A DNA stretch of 64,000 nucleotides from Streptomyces cellulosae (GCF_000721105.1 NZ_JOEV01000001.1:124001-188000), one strand, 5' to 3'. Positions 18,774-27,256 are shown, numbered from the stretch's first letter. The notes: generated by a model from the letters alone, not told the origin. Made by a program: numbers and translations.

Positions 18774-20069
18774 TTGAAAAGAACACTGCACGCCGCCGGA
18801 GCGTTGCTGACGGCAGGCGGACTGCTTGCCACGGCCGCCTGCGGCGGCTCCTCAGGGAAGGCGTCCGACGGGAAGACCACGGTCACCGTGATGACCTGGG
18901 AGTCGAGCGCGACCAACCAGCTCATCGACAAGGCCCTGGCCGGCTTCCACGACCCCGACATCACGGTCAAGCGCATCGACACCCCCAACGGCAACTACGG
19001 GGACAAGCTCGCCTCCCTCACCCAGGCCAAGAAGCTGCCCGACCTGTTCTGGTGCGGCAACGACACCGAACTGCAGTACACCGGTCAGGGCCTGCTCACC
19101 GACTGGTCCGGCAAGCTGTCCGGTTCCGGTGGTTTCACCGCCGGCAGCTTCTCCCCCACTGCCATCAAGAACTGGAAGACCCCCGACGGAAAGATCGGCG
19201 GAGTCCCTTCCCTGCTGAACACCTACGGCATCTGGTACGACATCGACGCCTTCCAGGCCGCCGGAGTACCGCTGCCGAAGGCCGGCTGGACCTGGGACGA
19301 GATGTACGCGGCCGCCGGCAAGCTGCAGAAGAAGGGCGCCAAGTACGGCCTGGTCGCCGACGCCCTGACCGGTCAGGACGCGCCCTTCGCCCTCAGCCTC
19401 TACTCCCAGTCCGCCGGCGGCGCACCGTTCACCGACAGCGTCAACCAGCCGACCAAGGTGACCGCCGACGCGACCTACACGGAGGGCGTCGGCAAACTCG
19501 TGGCGGGCATCAAGAGCGGTGCCGTGGCACCTCCCGGTTACGACGCCTCCACCGCGCAGTCGTTGTTCGCCGCGGGGCAGGTCCCGATGCTGTGGAGCGG
19601 TCAGTGGCTGGCCGCCGGGTTCCTCACCGACAAGCCGAAGATCAAGTACGGCTTCGCGCCCCTGCCACAGGTCGACAAGGCGGCCACTCTCTACGACGCG
19701 GTGGGCATCTGCACCCCGTCGTACACCAAGAACGCGGACGCCACCTACAAGGTCCTCTCGTACCTCGACTCCACCGTGTGGACCAAGGTGCTGCCGGACT
19801 CGCCCGTGGCCGTGCCGGCCTACACCGGCGCCCAGGACGCGTACTACAACGCTCTGAGCAAGGCCGGGCTGACGACCGTGGCGTCCACCGTCAAGGCGGA
19901 CCTGGACGCCCCGCTGACCTCGGGCGTGCGCTTCACCACCCAGTGGGCCAGTCAGTCCAACGACCAGATCACGGCGTACTGGCCGGACATCCTCAAGGGC
20001 AAGAAGCCGCTGTCGGACCTGCAGACCATGACCGGCAAGATCAACGACGTGATCAAGAGCAACGGCTAG
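18774..20069 (+). CDS. Sugar-binding lipoprotein of the ABC transporter
   Basis: A 431-residue extracellular solute-binding protein (family 1). It has a lipoprotein signal with the lipobox LLATAAC, so the mature protein starts at Cys about residue 23. The body has typical MalE-like segments (VTVMTWESS, LPDLFWCGND, YGIWYDIDAF). It starts with TTG at 18774, set by a CAGGAG site 8 bp upstream; no ATG or GTG is suitably placed. It would capture mannan fragments released by the secreted GH76. Confidence 0.9.
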   Translation: MKRTLHAAGALLTAGGLLATAACGGSSGKASDGKTTVTVMTWESSATNQLIDKALAGFHDPDITVKRIDTPNGNYGDKLASLTQAKKLPDLFWCGNDTELQYTGQGLLTDWSGKLSGSGGFTAGSFSPTAIKNWKTPDGKIGGVPSLLNTYGIWYDIDAFQAAGVPLPKAGWTWDEMYAAAGKLQKKGAKYGLVADALTGQDAPFALSLYSQSAGGAPFTDSVNQPTKVTADATYTEGVGKLVAGIKSGAVAPPGYDASTAQSLFAAGQVPMLWSGQWLAAGFLTDKPKIKYGFAPLPQVDKAATLYDAVGICTPSYTKNADATYKVLSYLDSTVWTKVLPDSPVAVPAYTGAQDAYYNALSKAGLTTVASTVKADLDAPLTSGVRFTTQWASQSNDQITAYWPDILKGKKPLSDLQTMTGKINDVIKSNG

Positions 20070-20130
20070 CGCCGACCCGCGCGGAGACACAGCCCCGGTC
20101 ACTGTGCTGACCGGGGCGTGCGCACGGTGC

Positions 20131-20143
20131 TGGAAACGTATCC
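20131..20143. promoter_or_regulatory. LacI-type operator before the lacI-like gene
   Basis: TGGAAACGTATCC, about 50 bp before the GTG of the LacI-family gene. It suggests autoregulation and matches the other sites in the locus. Confidence 0.65.
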
Positions 20144-20194
20144 TGAGGGCGGTCCCCCGGCCGCCCCGGCGATGAAAGTTGGTTTCTCTCCCAC

Positions 20195-21232
20195 GTGAGC
20201 AGTCGTTCCCCGCACCGTCAGAACACCAGGCCGACGATGCGCGATGTGGCAGAGCGGGCCGGAGTCGCCGTCGTGACCGTGTCACGCGTCGTCAACGGCC
20301 TCGGACCGGTCCGCGAGGAGACCGTCGACCGGGTCAACGCCGCCATCAGCGCCATCGGTTACCAGCGCAACGAAATCGCGCGATCGCTCCGCCCCGGGCA
20401 GAACTCGATGACCGTGGGGCTGCTGCTCGGCGACCTCACCAACCCGTTCTACGCGTCCCTGGCCAAGGCGGCCGTCGACGTGGCGAAGCAGGACGGGTAC
20501 GCGGTGCTCCTGAGCACCGCCGACGAGGACCCGGAAGTCGAGCGCCGTGCGGTGGGCGAGCTCATCGGGCGCCGGGTCGCCGGGCTCATCGTGGTGCCCG
20601 ACCAGGGCGATCACGCCTTTCTCGACGAAGTGAACGCCCACGACCGCGTGCCCATCGTCTTCGTCGACCGGCCCGCCACCGGTGCCGAGGCCGACGTCGT
20701 CCTGGTCGACAACGAGGGCGGCGGAGCGGCGGCAACACAGCACCTCATCGACCACGGCCACCGCCGGATCGCGATCATCGTCGCGCCCTCGTACTACACG
20801 ACAGGCCGCAGGTTGCGCGGTTACCGCAAGGCCCTGCGGCGCAGCGGCGTCCCCGCCGACGAGGACCTGGTCGTCACCCTGCGGCGCGGCACCACGGAGG
20901 ACGCCTGCGCCGCCACCCACGTCCTGCTGACCTCGGCGCGGCCACCGACGGCGATCTTCTCGACCACGGGCTTCCTCACCGAGGGCGTCCTGCGGGCGCG
21001 CCAGCAACTGGCGGCGCCCGTCGCGGTGGTGGGATTCGACGACTTCAAGCTGGCGGACATGCTCCCGACCCCGGTCACGGTGGTGGCGTCCGACACCGAG
21101 GAACTCGGCCGCCACGCCGCCCGTCTGCTCATCGACCGCATCAGCGGCGAGGGCGGCCCCACCAGCAGGACCGTCCTGCCGGTGCGGCTCATCGCCCGGG
21201 GCACGGGGGAACTGCGCCCCCCGGATCAGTAG
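20195..21232 (+). CDS. LacI-family repressor of the mannan locus
   Basis: A 345-residue LacI/GalR regulator: helix-turn-helix (MRDVAERAGVAVVTVSRVVN, residues about 15-34), the hinge helix region, and a periplasmic-binding-protein-like sensor domain with GLLLGDLTNPFYASLA. The five matching operators around GH125, the transporter, this gene and GH76 make it the likely local repressor, released by a manno-oligosaccharide. The 3' end overlaps the convergent GH76 gene by 7 bp. GTG start at 20195. Confidence 0.9.
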   Translation: MSSRSPHRQNTRPTMRDVAERAGVAVVTVSRVVNGLGPVREETVDRVNAAISAIGYQRNEIARSLRPGQNSMTVGLLLGDLTNPFYASLAKAAVDVAKQDGYAVLLSTADEDPEVERRAVGELIGRRVAGLIVVPDQGDHAFLDEVNAHDRVPIVFVDRPATGAEADVVLVDNEGGGAAATQHLIDHGHRRIAIIVAPSYYTTGRRLRGYRKALRRSGVPADEDLVVTLRRGTTEDACAATHVLLTSARPPTAIFSTTGFLTEGVLRARQQLAAPVAVVGFDDFKLADMLPTPVTVVASDTEELGRHAARLLIDRISGEGGPTSRTVLPVRLIARGTGELRPPDQ

Positions 21233-22428
21233 AGCGTCGGCCAGAGGGCGCGGGGCCAGGCGAGCACGGCGTAGAGCTGCGCGAGGGCCGCCTGCTGGAT
21301 GGCCTGGGTGCCGCCGGACGAGTCGAAGTGCACCAGCCCGGTCTCGGGGTCGCGCATGGTGGACCACACCTGGTCCGCGTAGTCGGTCATCGCGCGATGG
21401 TAGGTGCCGTCCCCGGTGACCGACTCCAGGAGCAGCAGGTTCTTGAAGAAGATCGAGTTGAAGAACACCGGCTGGCTGAACAGCCGGCCCTGCGTGACGT
21501 AGTAGGCGTACGCGGCCTTGGCGATCTGCTTGGCCCGGCTCAGATAGACGCCGTCCCGGGTCGCCCGGTGGAGCAGGACGTTGACGCCGACCGGCACGCC
21601 CTGGTTGTACGACCAGATGGTCTTCTCGATGGTGCCCTGGAGGTCGAGATGGTCCCAGTACAGTCCGCCGGGGCTCTGCAGATGGGTGTTCGTCCAGTCG
21701 TAGAACCGTTTCGACCAGTCCAGGTAGCCGCTCTCCCCGGTGATCAGGTACAGGCGCAGGCCGAGTTGGGCGCCCGGCATGTTGGAGACCGTGTTGCGGT
21801 CGTTGCTCCAGGTCGCCTGGGTCCAGAAGACGCCGCCGGGCGCGGCGTGCGAAGTGTCGGTGTCCCAGCCGGACTTGACGAGGGCGAAGATCTCCTTGGC
21901 GCGGGCCAGCGCGGCTTTGTCCCCGGTCTGCAGGTGGCGCTGGACCTTCGCCAGGCCGACCCACTCGTTGTCGTCGTAGAACATGTCGCCGCCCGAGCCG
22001 TACGGAGCGACGGGGTAGGAAGCGTATCCGGGCAGCCCGGTCGTGCCCCCGCCGGCGTTCCAGTAGTGCTCCTGGGCCTTCGCGCGGGCGGCGAGCTCCG
22101 GCTCGAACGCCTTGTCCACCGCCGCGAGGTCCAGAGCGGCGATGTGCGCCTGGGAGAAGGGCCATTCGTAGGAGTACGCGTTGTCGCCCGAGGCCGCCGG
22201 ATACTGCTCGCGGACCAGACCGGACCCGTCCGTCGCGCCGAGGTACTTGTCCAGGGCCGCGTAGGCGGCTCTGGCGCGGGACAGTGCGCGGGAACGATGT
22301 GCCGCGTCTTCGGTGTCGCCGCCGTCCGCGGCGGCCGCGGACGCGGTGGATGTCGCCACCGTCGAGGCCATCGCCATGGCCGTGAGACCGGAGCCGATCA
22401 GCGCCCGGCGGGAGGGATACGCGCGCAT
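21226..22428 (-). CDS. Secreted GH76 endo-alpha-1,6-mannanase
   Basis: A 400-residue glycoside hydrolase family 76 protein. The N-terminus (PSRRALIGSGLTAMAMA, then an Ala-rich cleavage region) is a twin-arginine-type signal peptide, so it is exported folded. The catalytic Asp-Asp pair sits in MFYDDNEWVG, with GG-x-FWTQATWSNDRNTVSN nearby. GH76 enzymes cut the alpha-1,6 backbone of fungal mannan. Its start codon overlaps an operator, and a second operator lies 37 bp further upstream. ATG 22428 follows a GGAG site; the longer frame to 22479 would run through both operators. Confidence 0.9.
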   Translation of the reverse strand: MRAYPSRRALIGSGLTAMAMASTVATSTASAAAADGGDTEDAAHRSRALSRARAAYAALDKYLGATDGSGLVREQYPAASGDNAYSYEWPFSQAHIAALDLAAVDKAFEPELAARAKAQEHYWNAGGGTTGLPGYASYPVAPYGSGGDMFYDDNEWVGLAKVQRHLQTGDKAALARAKEIFALVKSGWDTDTSHAAPGGVFWTQATWSNDRNTVSNMPGAQLGLRLYLITGESGYLDWSKRFYDWTNTHLQSPGGLYWDHLDLQGTIEKTIWSYNQGVPVGVNVLLHRATRDGVYLSRAKQIAKAAYAYYVTQGRLFSQPVFFNSIFFKNLLLLESVTGDGTYHRAMTDYADQVWSTMRDPETGLVHFDSSGGTQAIQQAALAQLYAVLAWPRALWPTLY

Positions 22429-22440
22429 GGAAACGTCTCC
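22428..22440. promoter_or_regulatory. LacI-type operator at the GH76 start codon
   Basis: TGGAAACGTCTCC on the plus strand. Its first base is the first base of the GH76 ATG on the minus strand, the same geometry as at GH125. Confidence 0.65.
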
Positions 22441-22464
22441 ATTCGATTGCGGTACCAGAGGTGA

Positions 22465-22477
22465 TGGAAACGTTGTC
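22465..22477. promoter_or_regulatory. Second LacI-type operator upstream of GH76
   Basis: TGGAAACGTTGTC, 37 bp upstream of the start-codon copy, allowing cooperative or looped repression of the secreted mannanase. Confidence 0.6.
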
Positions 22478-22608
22478 ATGGTCCTCTGGGGGCGTCAACG
22501 GTCCCGACGGCACCAGTAGTCCGCGGCGGTGATCGGAGGTGATCGGCTCGCCACACCGGCGCCACCGGGCCGTCGAGGTTCGAGAAGTCTGGCCGGGCTC
22601 GACTCAGT

Positions 22609-23733
22609 TCACCCGCGCCAGACGCCCGTCTCCAGCAGCGAGGTGATGGCCGCCGTGTACGGCTCGATGTCCAGGCCCTGTTCCGCGAGCCACCCGTCGG
22701 AGTAGTACTTGTCGAGGTAGCGGTCCCCGGGGTCGCACAGCAGGGTGACCACGCTCCCCCGCCGGCGCTCGGCGACCATCTCGGCGACGATCTTCAGCGC
22801 GCTCCACAGCCCGGTGCCCGTCGAACCGCCCGCCCGGCGGCCGATGGTCTGCTCCAGGGCCCGTACGGCGGCGACGCTCGCGGCGTCCGGGACCTTCATC
22901 ATGCGGTCGATCGCACCGGGTACGAAGCTCGGTTCCATGCGCGGCCGGCCGATGCCCTCGATACGGGAGCCGCAGTCGCAGGTGACGTCCGGATCACCGG
23001 TGGTCCAGCCCTCGAAGAAGCACGAGTTCTCCGGATCGGCGACACAGACGCGGGTGTCGTACTGCATGTAGTGGACGTAGCGCGCGAGGGTCGCCGAAGT
23101 GCCGCCGGTGCCCGCCGTCGCGACGATCCACGCGGGCTCGGGAAAGCGTTCCAACTTCAGCTGACGGAAGATGGATTCGGCGATGTTGTTGTTGCCGCGC
23201 CAGTCAGTGGCCCGTTCCGCGTAGGTGAACTGGTCCATGTAGTGGCCGCCGGTGTCCACCGCGAGGCGGGCGGATTCCTCGTACATCCTGCGTGGGTCGT
23301 CCACGAAGTGGCACTGCCCTCCGTGGAACTCGATCAGGCGGATCTTCTCGGCGCTGGTCGTGCGGGGCATGACGGCGATGAAGGGCACGCCGATCAGTTT
23401 GGCGAAGTACGCCTCGGACACGGCCGTCGAGCCGCTGGACGCCTCGATCACCGGGCGGCCCGGCCGGATCCAGCCATTGCACAGGCCGTAGAGGAAGAGG
23501 GAGCGGGCGAGCCGGTGCTTGAGGCTGCCGGTGGGGTGGGTCGACTCGTCCTTGAGGTACAGGTCGATGCCCCACCGCTCGGGCAGCGGGAAGCGCAGCA
23601 GATGGGTGTCGGCCGAGCGGTTGGCGTCGGCCTGGACCTTGCGGACGGCTTCTTTCAGCCAGCCGCGGTAGGCGGCGTCGCTGCGGTCGACGTCGAGGGT
23701 TTCGCCGGTCCGGGTCTGTTGGGGGGTGCTCAC
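22609..23733 (-). CDS. PLP-dependent cysteine synthase-family protein (Cds1-like)
   Basis: A 374-residue fold-type II PLP enzyme. The PLP lysine is in [13 protein letters not shown], the substrate loop is [13 protein letters not shown], and the phosphate-binding glycine loop is [16 protein letters not shown]. The longer C-terminal part and the sequence [12 protein letters not shown] resemble the actinobacterial Cds1 group, reported as L-cysteine desulfhydrases, more than CysK/CysM. It likely releases sulfide, pyruvate and ammonia from cysteine, but a synthase role is not excluded. GTG start at 23733 with an AAGGAG site. Confidence 0.8.
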   Translation of the reverse strand: MSTPQQTRTGETLDVDRSDAAYRGWLKEAVRKVQADANRSADTHLLRFPLPERWGIDLYLKDESTHPTGSLKHRLARSLFLYGLCNGWIRPGRPVIEASSGSTAVSEAYFAKLIGVPFIAVMPRTTSAEKIRLIEFHGGQCHFVDDPRRMYEESARLAVDTGGHYMDQFTYAERATDWRGNNNIAESIFRQLKLERFPEPAWIVATAGTGGTSATLARYVHYMQYDTRVCVADPENSCFFEGWTTGDPDVTCDCGSRIEGIGRPRMEPSFVPGAIDRMMKVPDAASVAAVRALEQTIGRRAGGSTGTGLWSALKIVAEMVAERRRGSVVTLLCDPGDRYLDKYYSDGWLAEQGLDIEPYTAAITSLLETGVWRG

Positions 23734-24076
23734 GGCGGGGCTCCTTAAGCTGCGCGCCGACGGCGCGTCACGCGGCCGACACACCGATCATAGACACCTT
23801 CAGCACGCTTCTCACCTGCATAAACATCCCTTTGGGGGCCCCAAAGGGAGCCCTGGGGCACTGCGGGTCGCGGCCATGGGGGCGCATTCGCGCGAGTGCT
23901 CCGGGCGCCCTCGGCGAGGCGTCCACGCGCACTGGTGCTCGGCGCCACGGGCGGGCAGACTGCCCGTCGGGACGAAGGTCCGGGCGGGGGCGCACACTGG
24001 ATCACGACAGGAACAGGACATCGGCCCATGCGGGAGCGCGGGTCGGAACACCCAATGCGCAAGGGGGCGGGGCGGG
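23734..24076. promoter_or_regulatory. Divergent intergenic region with a 23-nt palindrome
   Basis: The Cds1-like gene fires left and a small gene right. A TATGAT -10-like hexamer for the leftward gene lies at 23792-23787, about 55 bp before its start. At 23827-23849 the sequence TCCCTTTGGGG-G-CCCCAAAGGGA is an 11-bp perfect inverted repeat around one base, placed like an operator. A possible 19-codon leftward frame starts at 23827, right at the palindrome edge. No other gene is supported. Confidence 0.45.
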
Positions 24077-24400
24077 ATGACGGAGCCGGAGTTCAGGGCG
24101 ACAGGCGTCCGGATCGGGAAGCGGCTGCGCTCGCTCACCCGGGCCGGACAGGTCCGGATCAGTGACGGCAGGCTCGAGTTGCTCACCAGTTACGGCAGTG
24201 AGATCGACAGTGCGCCGGTGCAGGCGGTGCGCGCGTCCAAGCCCTGGTTCGCCCCCGACGACCGGGCCCTGGCCGACCTCAACGGCAAGCGGTACCTGCT
24301 CACCCTGGGCGACCACGACCCGGCCCCCGGCGAGCCCGGCCCGCCCGCGGCACGCCGGTTCATCGAAGCCGTACGAAGGGCTGCGGGGCGTAGCGGCTGA
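24077..24400 (+). CDS. Conserved small hypothetical protein
   Basis: A 107-residue basic protein with IGKRLRSLTRAGQVRI near the start, SKPWFAPDDRALADLNGKRYLLTLGDHD in the middle (no Cys or His cluster) and a helical C-terminus. There is no signal or membrane helix. I recognise it only as a type of small soluble protein common in Streptomyces; function unknown. ATG 24077 follows GGGGCGGGG. Confidence 0.55.
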   Translation: MTEPEFRATGVRIGKRLRSLTRAGQVRISDGRLELLTSYGSEIDSAPVQAVRASKPWFAPDDRALADLNGKRYLLTLGDHDPAPGEPGPPAARRFIEAVRRAAGRSG

Positions 24401-24586
24401 GTCACCGCGAGTTGCGGGACGGCACCCGCTGCGCCACTCTGGTCTCACGTCACTCTGGGTTTACCGGCGATTACGCTGCGAACCAGCCCGCCGGACACTA
24501 CAGCAGGCGGCTGCCTCACGCAGGCACTTGCTGGATCGATCCGAACTCCGTGTTCTTCCGGACCTCTATGTCGGGGAGTCGCAGCC

Positions 24587-25135
24587 GTGATCAGTCACCC
24601 AAGCAGGCACTGCGCGGTGGAGCTCCAAGCCCTGCCGTCGCGGATCGGCCAGGTCCGCAGAATCGTATCGGCGCAGTTGCGCTACTGGCATCTCGATCCG
24701 CTCATAGACCGGGCGGCCCTCGGTGTGACCGAGTTGTTGACCAACGTCCACCGGCACGCCCTGCCCGACAAGACATGCACCGTGGAGATCGAGCTGGTGC
24801 TCGACCGGCTCAAGGTCTCGGTGCGCGACCACGACCCGCGACTGCCGGTCGCGGCATCCCTCGACGACGCCGGCCTCGATCCGCTGGCGACCTGCGGGCG
24901 CGGGCTCGCGATGGTCGCCGCGGTCAGCGAGAGCTGGGGCGTACAGCCGGACGGCGAGTCCGGCAAGGTCGTGTGGTTCACGCTCCCCACACCGTCGGCC
25001 ACACGGGCGAAGTCCGCGCGGCCACCCCGGCGTCAGCTCGTGGAGACACCCGCACACCGGTTCCCGGAGGTCGAGCACGCCGTCGACCTGGGCCGCCCGG
25101 AACGCGCTCCCGCCCGGTCGGCCGTTGCCGGCTGA
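24587..25135 (+). CDS. Anti-sigma-factor-like ATP-binding protein (HATPase_c)
   Basis: A 182-residue protein with a GHKL ATPase domain: N-box ALGVTELLTNVHRHA, then the G1 box VRDHDPRLP and G2 box CGRGLAMVAAVSESWG. It is the RsbW/SpoIIAB-like family, which in Streptomyces forms dozens of standalone kinases acting on anti-anti-sigma factors. The D of the G1 box is kept. No partner anti-anti-sigma or sigma gene is adjacent. It is convergent with the truncated ABC gene. GTG start at 24587. Confidence 0.8.
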   Translation: MISHPSRHCAVELQALPSRIGQVRRIVSAQLRYWHLDPLIDRAALGVTELLTNVHRHALPDKTCTVEIELVLDRLKVSVRDHDPRLPVAASLDDAGLDPLATCGRGLAMVAAVSESWGVQPDGESGKVVWFTLPTPSATRAKSARPPRRQLVETPAHRFPEVEHAVDLGRPERAPARSAVAG

Positions 25136-25175
25136 GCGGGCGGGTCGTCCGGTTCGTTCGCCCTCGGGACACTCT

Positions 25176-25280
25176 CGGCCGGTGTCGAGACAGCGACCGG
25201 GCCCGATCTCCTTCGGGCCTGCGCGCTCCCCACGCCCGGCTTCGCTCACGCCGGGCCCCATCCCGTCTCGACACCGGCCG
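25176..25280. repeat. 105-bp stem-loop with perfect 16-bp inverted ends
   Basis: CGGCCGGTGTCGAGAC at 25176-25191 is repeated exactly in inverted orientation as GTCTCGACACCGGCCG at 25265-25280, enclosing 73 bp. The right arm sits exactly where the ABC ATPase fragment loses its Walker A motif, so the structure marks a deletion or insertion junction. It is too small for a transposase; it may be a MITE-like remnant. Confidence 0.6.
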
Positions 25281-25440
25281 CGCCCGAGGGGCCCATGATC
25301 GCGGTGAAGCGGCCGGCCGGGAAGTCGACGCTCACCCCGTCCAGGGCCCTGACCTGGGTGTCGCCCCGCCCGTACACCTTCACGGCGTCGACGAGCCGGG
25401 CGGTCGGCAGGGCGCCGACGGCGGTGGTCGTGGCAGTCAT
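25246..25440 (-). pseudogene. ABC exporter ATPase, N-terminal fragment
   Basis: Sixty-four codons that begin like a MacB/LolD-type ATPase (LVDAVKVYGRGDTQVRALDGVSV, then FTAIMGPSG) and then break off: the Walker A GPSGSGKST expected here reads GPSGAAGVETG and a stop follows. The remaining about 170 residues of the ATPase and the usual FtsX-like permease gene are absent. The start overlaps the SHOCT gene stop by ATGA, as in intact operons of this kind. The break coincides with the inverted repeat at 25176-25280. Confidence 0.85.
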
Positions 25441-25721
25441 ACGGCACCGCCCTTGCCCGTGCGGCCGAACTGCTCGTCCAGGACGGACAGCCGGCGCCAG
25501 TACTCCTCCTCGTCGATCTCGCCGGAGGCGAAGCGGTGGCCGAGCACGGTGATGGGCGAGTTGTCCTCGACGGTCGGGCGCCGCCAGGGTCCGCCGCGTC
25601 CGCGCCATACGGTGCGGCGCAGCAGGGTGATGCCGCCGATGACGACGGCTGCCCAGATCAGGGGGAAGAGCAGGATCCACGGGCCGGGGCCGCCGTCGCC
25701 GAAGTGCGCCAAGGTCTGCAT
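25437..25721 (-). CDS. SHOCT-domain small membrane protein
   Basis: A 94-residue protein with one transmembrane helix (WILLFPLIWAAVVIGGITLL) and a C-terminal SHOCT motif (RFASGEIDEEEYWRRLSVLDE). Such proteins commonly lead operons for ABC exporters in Streptomyces. The following ATPase is truncated here, so this gene is probably an orphan. Role unknown. Confidence 0.8.
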   Translation of the reverse strand: MQTLAHFGDGGPGPWILLFPLIWAAVVIGGITLLRRTVWRGRGGPWRRPTVEDNSPITVLGHRFASGEIDEEEYWRRLSVLDEQFGRTGKGGAV

Positions 25722-25874
25722 GTCGAGTCATCTCCTAGGTGGGTTTTCCGTGATGCCTCGACATTGGCTCCGGACAGTGGCCCGGGTCGTCGTACGGCCA
25801 GCGGCAGTGCACGTACCTCCCGGGGAGTACGCGGGTGCCGCCGTGCCGCTCTCCCCGACCTCGACTTCTGTAAC

Positions 25875-25882
25875 TACTAGTA
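25875..25882. promoter_or_regulatory. Short palindrome before the TetR gene
   Basis: TACTAGTA in an AT-rich patch just before the TetR coding region. Location and symmetry fit part of a TetR autoregulatory operator, but the flanks do not extend the symmetry. Confidence 0.35.
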
Positions 25883-25896
25883 TGTACAGTGAGGGC

Positions 25897-26463
25897 GTGA
25901 GCACCTCGGAGCGACTGATCGAATCCACCCGTGAGCTGCTGTGGGAGCGCGGTTATGTGGGCACGAGCCCCAAGGCCATCCTGGAGCGGGCGGAAGCCGG
26001 GCAGGGCAGCATGTACCACCACTTCAAGGGGAAGCCGGACCTCGCCCTGGCCGCGATCCGGCGGACGGCCGAGGAGTTGTGTGCTACCGCCGAGGCAGTA
26101 CTCGGCGGTCCCGGCACGCCGTACCAGCGGATCGAGGCATATCTGCGACGCGAGCGCGACGTGCTGCGCGGCTGCCCGATCGGGCGGCTGACGATGGACC
26201 CGGACATCATCGCCAGCGACGAGCTGCGCGCGCCGGTCGACGAGACGCTCGACCGGATCCGTGAACGGATCGCCGGGATTGTCGAAGAGGGCAAGGAACA
26301 GGGCCAGTTCGCGCCCTCTGTGGACGGCGAGGCGATCGCGGCAACCGTCCTCGCGACCGTCCAGGGCGGCTATGTCCTCGCCCGCGCGTCCGGTTCGCCC
26401 GCCGCGTTCGACGCGGGTGTCCGGGGGCTGTTGTCGCTGCTCGCTCCCGACCGTCCGGCCTGA
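25897..26463 (+). CDS. TetR-family transcriptional regulator
   Basis: A 188-residue TetR regulator: the N-terminal helix-turn-helix (ESTRELLWERGYVGTSPKAI and MYHHFKGKPDLALAAI) followed by a helical ligand-binding domain with LRGCPIGRLTMDPD. It starts at GTG 25897; an in-frame ATG at 25882 would add five residues and overlap the TACTAGTA palindrome. Its stop is 10 bp before the DUF4865 start with a GAGGAG site between, so it originally led an operon with DUF4865. The integrated element now separates the operon's downstream genes from it. Confidence 0.85.
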   Translation: MSTSERLIESTRELLWERGYVGTSPKAILERAEAGQGSMYHHFKGKPDLALAAIRRTAEELCATAEAVLGGPGTPYQRIEAYLRRERDVLRGCPIGRLTMDPDIIASDELRAPVDETLDRIRERIAGIVEEGKEQGQFAPSVDGEAIAATVLATVQGGYVLARASGSPAAFDAGVRGLLSLLAPDRPA

Positions 26464-26473
26464 GGAGACACCG

Positions 26474-26524
26474 ATGCACGCCATGCAGTACGAGCTCACG
26501 TTAGCCGCCTGCACACCCTTGCAT
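26474..26524. other. attL of the integrated element
   Basis: The host half ends with the dinucleotide TT at 26501-26502. The element half continues with AGCCGCCTGC and the arm ACACCCTTGCAT (26513-26524). That arm is the exact reverse complement of the arm at 41125-41136 in attR. The crossover position is inferred from the dyad centre and from the DUF4865 reading frame. Confidence 0.8.
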
Positions 26525-26557
26525 AAGACTAACGCATGCCCTGACCTGCGGACATGA
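26474..26557 (+). pseudogene. DUF4865 gene, 5' stub at attL
   Basis: The first nine codons (MHAMQYELT) and two bases of codon 10 of a DUF4865 gene. From 26503 the frame runs into the integrated element and stops at 26557 after 27 residues. Joining 26474-26502 to 41149-41704 restores an uninterrupted 195-codon gene reading ...ELTLPADYDMG..., the family's usual opening. A GAGGAG site follows the TetR stop. Confidence 0.85.
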
Positions 26558-26798
26558 AGAAGCCCCGCCCACCGCCACGGGGGAGGCAGTGAACGGGGCC
26601 TGTGCCGCCCCGGGGAGTCCGTGTCGGCCCGGACTCCTCCGACGGGCGGCGCCCCGTCACCGGGAACGAGGACCCGGTGACGGGAAGTGCAGGACGCTAG
26701 CGGGGGTGCGGGGAGATGGCCGACCTCACCGACCTCAACCCGGACCACCCCCGCTGCGCCCACCGCGAGCCGGCGCCACAGGGCGCCAGTCCGCGGGC
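26503..26798. other. Left-end non-coding region of the element with hairpins
   Basis: No credible gene. It holds a stem GGAGTCCG/CGGACTCC (26614-26637) and a perfect 12-bp stem CCCGTCACCGGG/CCCGGTGACGGG (26653-26684) with an 8-nt loop. They sit where the leftward element operon meets the host TetR transcript from the other side, so they may work as bidirectional terminators. No clear U-run follows either one. Confidence 0.5.
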
Positions 26799-27020
26799 TC
26801 AGGGGGTGCGCGTCGACGGCGTCAGACGCCAGCGCGTTTGACTGACTATGCGGAACCGGTCGTGATCGGGGTGAAGCTGCCGATGCCTGTCCGCCCACTC
26901 CGCGACGCTGCTCTCGTCCCTGCTCGGCTCCAGGCAGCGCACACATTCCACCCATTGCTGCATGGGGAAGTCGTCAGGCTTGAGGACAGCGCGCACAGCG
27001 GGGGCGTTGGTTATCGTCAT
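26799..27020 (-). CDS. DUF7848-like small zinc-binding protein
   Basis: A 73-residue protein: VECVRCLE near residue 24, then WADRHRQLHPDHDRFR and a WRLTP end. The Cys-x-x-Cys with spaced His residues suggests a zinc site and matches small Streptomyces proteins often linked to phages and to XRE/DUF5753 regulators. Its start overlaps the upstream gene by ATGA. Function unknown. Confidence 0.6.
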   Translation of the reverse strand: MTITNAPAVRAVLKPDDFPMQQWVECVRCLEPSRDESSVAEWADRHRQLHPDHDRFRIVSQTRWRLTPSTRTP

Positions 27021-27256
27021 CGGGATCCCCCGTCACGCCAGTACGCGCCCCGCGGTGCGAGGAGCGGGTTCGCTCGGTCTCTGTCCGTCGCCAGGCGTGC
27101 GCACTGAGGGGAGATCTCCCACTCTCTTCCGCCCCCGATCGGGCGCAGGCAGTACTTTCCGCCCACCATGCCGCGGAACTCGCCAATGACACCCCGGTCG
27201 GTGTCCACCATGGCCGTTCCGACGGCCGGCAACTCTCTTGAATCAGGGCGCGTCAA
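27017..27256 (-). CDS. Small conserved hypothetical protein of the XRE module
   Basis: A 79-residue protein with VGTAMVDTDRGVIGEFRGMV and YCLRPIGGGREWEISP, a small beta-barrel-like pattern repeatedly seen beside DUF5753 regulators in Streptomyces. It overlaps both neighbours by ATGA junctions, so three small genes are translationally coupled. Function unknown. Confidence 0.6.
   Translation of the reverse strand: MTRPDSRELPAVGTAMVDTDRGVIGEFRGMVGGKYCLRPIGGGREWEISPQCARLATDRDRANPLLAPRGAYWRDGGSR

Noticed and set aside
24401..24586. Possible tRNA or small RNA before the HATPase gene
   Set aside because: No cloverleaf, anticodon arm or terminal CCA-type pairing could be drawn.
26503..26515. CCGCC as the att core instead of TT
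   Set aside because: It is off the centre of the 12-bp inverted arms and would give a DUF4865 start less like the family's LPADYDM opening; not fully excluded.
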